A stretch of 14,151 bases of DNA from Candidatus Shapirobacteria bacterium (GTDB lineage: Bacteria; Patescibacteriota; Microgenomatia; UBA12405; JAHJSD01): assembly GCA_027021145.1 (NCBI GenBank), contig JALUUX010000029.1:1-14151 (forward strand), written 5' to 3'. This document shows, piece after piece, positions 12,950 to 14,151 of the stretch; position 1 is the first letter of the stretch; every line of letters starts with the position of its first letter. A program made the position numbers and the translations under genes. Under the pieces are notes generated by a model. That model did no database searches and was not told where the DNA came from. It worked only from the letters and a program-made list of their open reading frames with translations.

Positions 12950-12985
12950 GACCAGAATCCCCGCCGATCGGCCAGGGTTTTGGTC
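12950..12985. promoter_or_regulatory. Fourth operator-like palindrome, extended to 36 bp
   Basis: GCCGATCGGC (12963-12972) is flanked by GACCAGAATCC and GGGTTTTGGTC arms, giving a near-complete 36-bp dyad, the most symmetric of the four copies. It lies 71 bp upstream of the -10 box of the third cluster gene and 11 bp after the stop of the second. It could be an operator for 13123 or a terminator-like hairpin for the upstream genes; the tail after it (GTTTTCTGG) is a poor terminator. Confidence 0.6.
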
Positions 12986-13020
12986 GTTTTCTGGCCGTTC
13001 TGGCCGCCCCTTAATCACTT

Positions 13021-13049
13021 TTGTTGCCGCAATCCCAATCTGTTATAAT
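13021..13049 (+). promoter_or_regulatory. Extended -10 promoter of the third cluster gene (TGT-TATAAT)
   Basis: TTGTTG, a 17-bp spacer, then TGT-TATAAT (13041-13049). The downstream leader of about 67 nt contains AACTATCAG and a TTTTAAAGGATTA segment that closely resembles the leader end of the first cluster gene. The AAAGGA lies upstream of a two-codon ATG AGT TAA at 13103-13111. Confidence 0.6.
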
Positions 13050-13122
13050 ACAATAATTATAACTATCAGCCAGTTTTGGTGTTTTAAAGGATTAGTAAGT
13101 TAATGAGTTAATTTTTTCAGAA

Positions 13123-14031
13123 ATGATACCTCTTGAAGGACCTGAAACTAGGGATTTTGGAAACTGGAGGCCGAGTCCAGGGATGATGATGACAGCAGAA
13201 GTGGTAGTTCCTAATAGAGGAATATTGAGCAGGATGAGAAGAAAGCCACCAAAAAGAGTGGCTGTAGCAGCAGCAGTTGAGGCCTCTGGTAATTTATCAG
13301 AGGCGACAGATAGGCTAGCTCGGACTCTGGAAGGGTTTTTGAGGACCAGCGAAGAGAAGCTGAAAATGGAACAAGTATTGGCTCACGAGAGAGGTCATGC
13401 TGAGGGTGATCCTGACAGAGAAAGAGAGGGAGCAGTGATAGCATGTGGTGTTTCTAGGCGACACCTAGTTCCTGGGGTTTTGCAGATAGCAATGATAGAG
13501 GGAGCGTATAAGCCTTGCGGCTTACGATCTTCTGAGGCAATATGCCAACTAGCTTCCGCTGTTAGCGAAGAAGAAAAGAGCGCTTGGGATCGGCAAACTT
13601 TTCTTCGGGCTAGGACAAGTGGAGTAATCCAAAGGGATAGGATTGAGACTGGGAATAGAGATCCGTCCCAGCTTGATATCTATGTGCCACTGTCAAAGGC
13701 TTTTGAATTAATCTCTCTTTTTCCAGTTGGTGGTAAAGTAAAGGAGCTTGTTAATGGAAAAGTCCCTTTTAATCTTATTTTCAACTTTCAGGCAAGGCAA
13801 GAAGAAATAGTATCAATCGGTCCTTCAGTAGCAGCGACCCAGGCCTTGACCTTGACTGGCTCCGAGAAGTTTGCTGGTGCAGTGGAAAGAGCTATTAGAC
13901 GAGTTGTGACCGAAAGCCTATCACCAACTGGAGAAACCAGTGAAGACGATAAGCCTGCTTTACTTAGTTTTGACTTCAAGGTTAGGAGAAGAGGGAGAAT
14001 AAGTTTAATTGGCGCTCAAGTTTTTAAATGA
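13123..14031 (+). CDS. Hypothetical protein with a zincin-like HExxH motif (302 aa)
   Basis: Begins MIPLEGPETRDFGNW. A helical stretch at about 45-85 leads into VLAHERGHAEGDPD, which reads HExxHxxGxxD (H88, E89, H92, G95, D98), a pattern known from zinc metallopeptidases. It is followed by REREGAVIACG...HLVP, loosely like the E..A...A.....P run after HExxH in M78 (ImmA/IrrE) peptidases. That family link is only a suggestion: the rest of the protein, with a beta-rich C-terminal half (YVPLSKAFELISLF, FNLIFNF, SFDFKVRRRGRISL), is unfamiliar. No signal peptide or membrane segment is seen. It has its own promoter and palindrome, and codon use like the two genes before it. The start lacks a close SD; an ATG at 13103 ends after two codons. 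A chance motif is possible. Confidence 0.68.
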   Translation: MIPLEGPETRDFGNWRPSPGMMMTAEVVVPNRGILSRMRRKPPKRVAVAAAVEASGNLSEATDRLARTLEGFLRTSEEKLKMEQVLAHERGHAEGDPDREREGAVIACGVSRRHLVPGVLQIAMIEGAYKPCGLRSSEAICQLASAVSEEEKSAWDRQTFLRARTSGVIQRDRIETGNRDPSQLDIYVPLSKAFELISLFPVGGKVKELVNGKVPFNLIFNFQARQEEIVSIGPSVAATQALTLTGSEKFAGAVERAIRRVVTESLSPTGETSEDDKPALLSFDFKVRRRGRISLIGAQVFK

Positions 14032-14043
14032 GGCTAACAAAGA

Positions 14044-14073
14044 TTGGACTAATTGGTGATTCTGTGTTATTAT
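14044..14073 (+). promoter_or_regulatory. Probable promoter of a further gene at the right edge (TGT-TATTAT)
   Basis: TGT-TATTAT (14065-14073), with TTGGAC 18 bp upstream of the -10, is another extended -10 promoter. Its -35 region overlaps two 9-mer units (about 14040-14057). Confidence 0.45.
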
Positions 14074-14112
14074 CGACTTAAATCAATTATTGGTTAACAG
14101 AAAGTACGGGAA

Positions 14113-14151
14113 ATGTCAGTGGAAGCGTGGTTCAAGGAGGGAAAAAGAAGG
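14113..14151 (+). CDS. Possible start of another gene, cut by the right edge
   Basis: ATG at 14113 opens a frame MSVEAWFKEGKRR that continues to the window end, 40 nt downstream of the TATTAT box. A weak GGGAA precedes it. Only 13 codons are visible, so this is tentative; it would be the fourth gene of the unknown cluster. Confidence 0.3.
   Translation, partial: MSVEAWFKEGKRR

Noticed and set aside
12851..13048. Plus-strand 65-codon frame overlapping the end of the second cluster gene
   Set aside because: It reads through the 36-bp palindrome and the next promoter. It was considered as a frameshifted C-terminus, but stops just upstream in that frame make this unlikely.
13211..13444. Minus-strand 77-codon open frame
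   Set aside because: Shadow of the third cluster gene; leucine/serine-rich with no signals.

Overview
The window looks like a chromosome segment of a streamlined bacterium, most likely from the Candidate Phyla Radiation (Patescibacteria, Microgenomates-like). That assignment is inference. It rests on very short intergenic gaps, several genes that seem to be transcribed without a 5' leader, a free-standing S23-type four-helix-bundle gene, AT-rich 7-bp repeat tracts, and a CTP synthase whose GEYQN and YLPLP...GEMKTKP stretches recall CPR sequences. No rRNA or tRNA gene, CRISPR array, integrase or transposase was recognised.

Layout. Bases 1-1528 (minus) hold the N-terminal 509 codons of a large unknown protein. 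Bases 1595-3103 hold an FAD-dependent oxidoreductase of the geranylgeranyl-reductase/FixC type, bracketed by two ~100-bp direct repeats; its real start is probably at 1781. Bases 3094-4605 (minus) are a two-gene operon: a 403-aa unknown protein with two likely membrane segments, then a 99-aa helical protein. It diverges from efp (4658-5221) across only 52 bp with interleaved promoters. The plus strand then carries an S23 four-helix-bundle gene between inverted 7-mer tracts, a divergent Nramp-family transporter, pyrG (CTP synthase) and radA (DNA repair ATPase).

Bases 10279-11275 are about 1 kb of mostly non-coding DNA. It holds a small leaderless gene (59 aa) behind a near-consensus promoter, several hairpins and terminator-like structures, and three copies of a palindromic site (core GCCGATCGGC) spaced exactly 55 bp apart. 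Bases 11276-14031 hold three genes with no recognisable family. Their sequence is purine-rich and leans on AGA/AGG for arginine, unlike pyrG. The first two sit behind an extended -10 promoter downstream of the 55-bp array. The third has its own extended -10 promoter and a fourth copy of the palindrome, and carries an HExxHxxGxxD zincin-like motif. A further promoter and a start codon at the right edge suggest the cluster continues.

Two signals run across the window. First, -10 boxes lie 5-7 nt upstream of the start codon at six genes, implying leaderless mRNAs, whereas the unknown cluster has long leaders and Shine-Dalgarno sites. Second, a degenerate 9-bp tandem repeat (about CCRATYNNT) occurs between genes and also in frame inside radA, the 59-aa gene and the tail of the FAD gene, read in all three codon phases.
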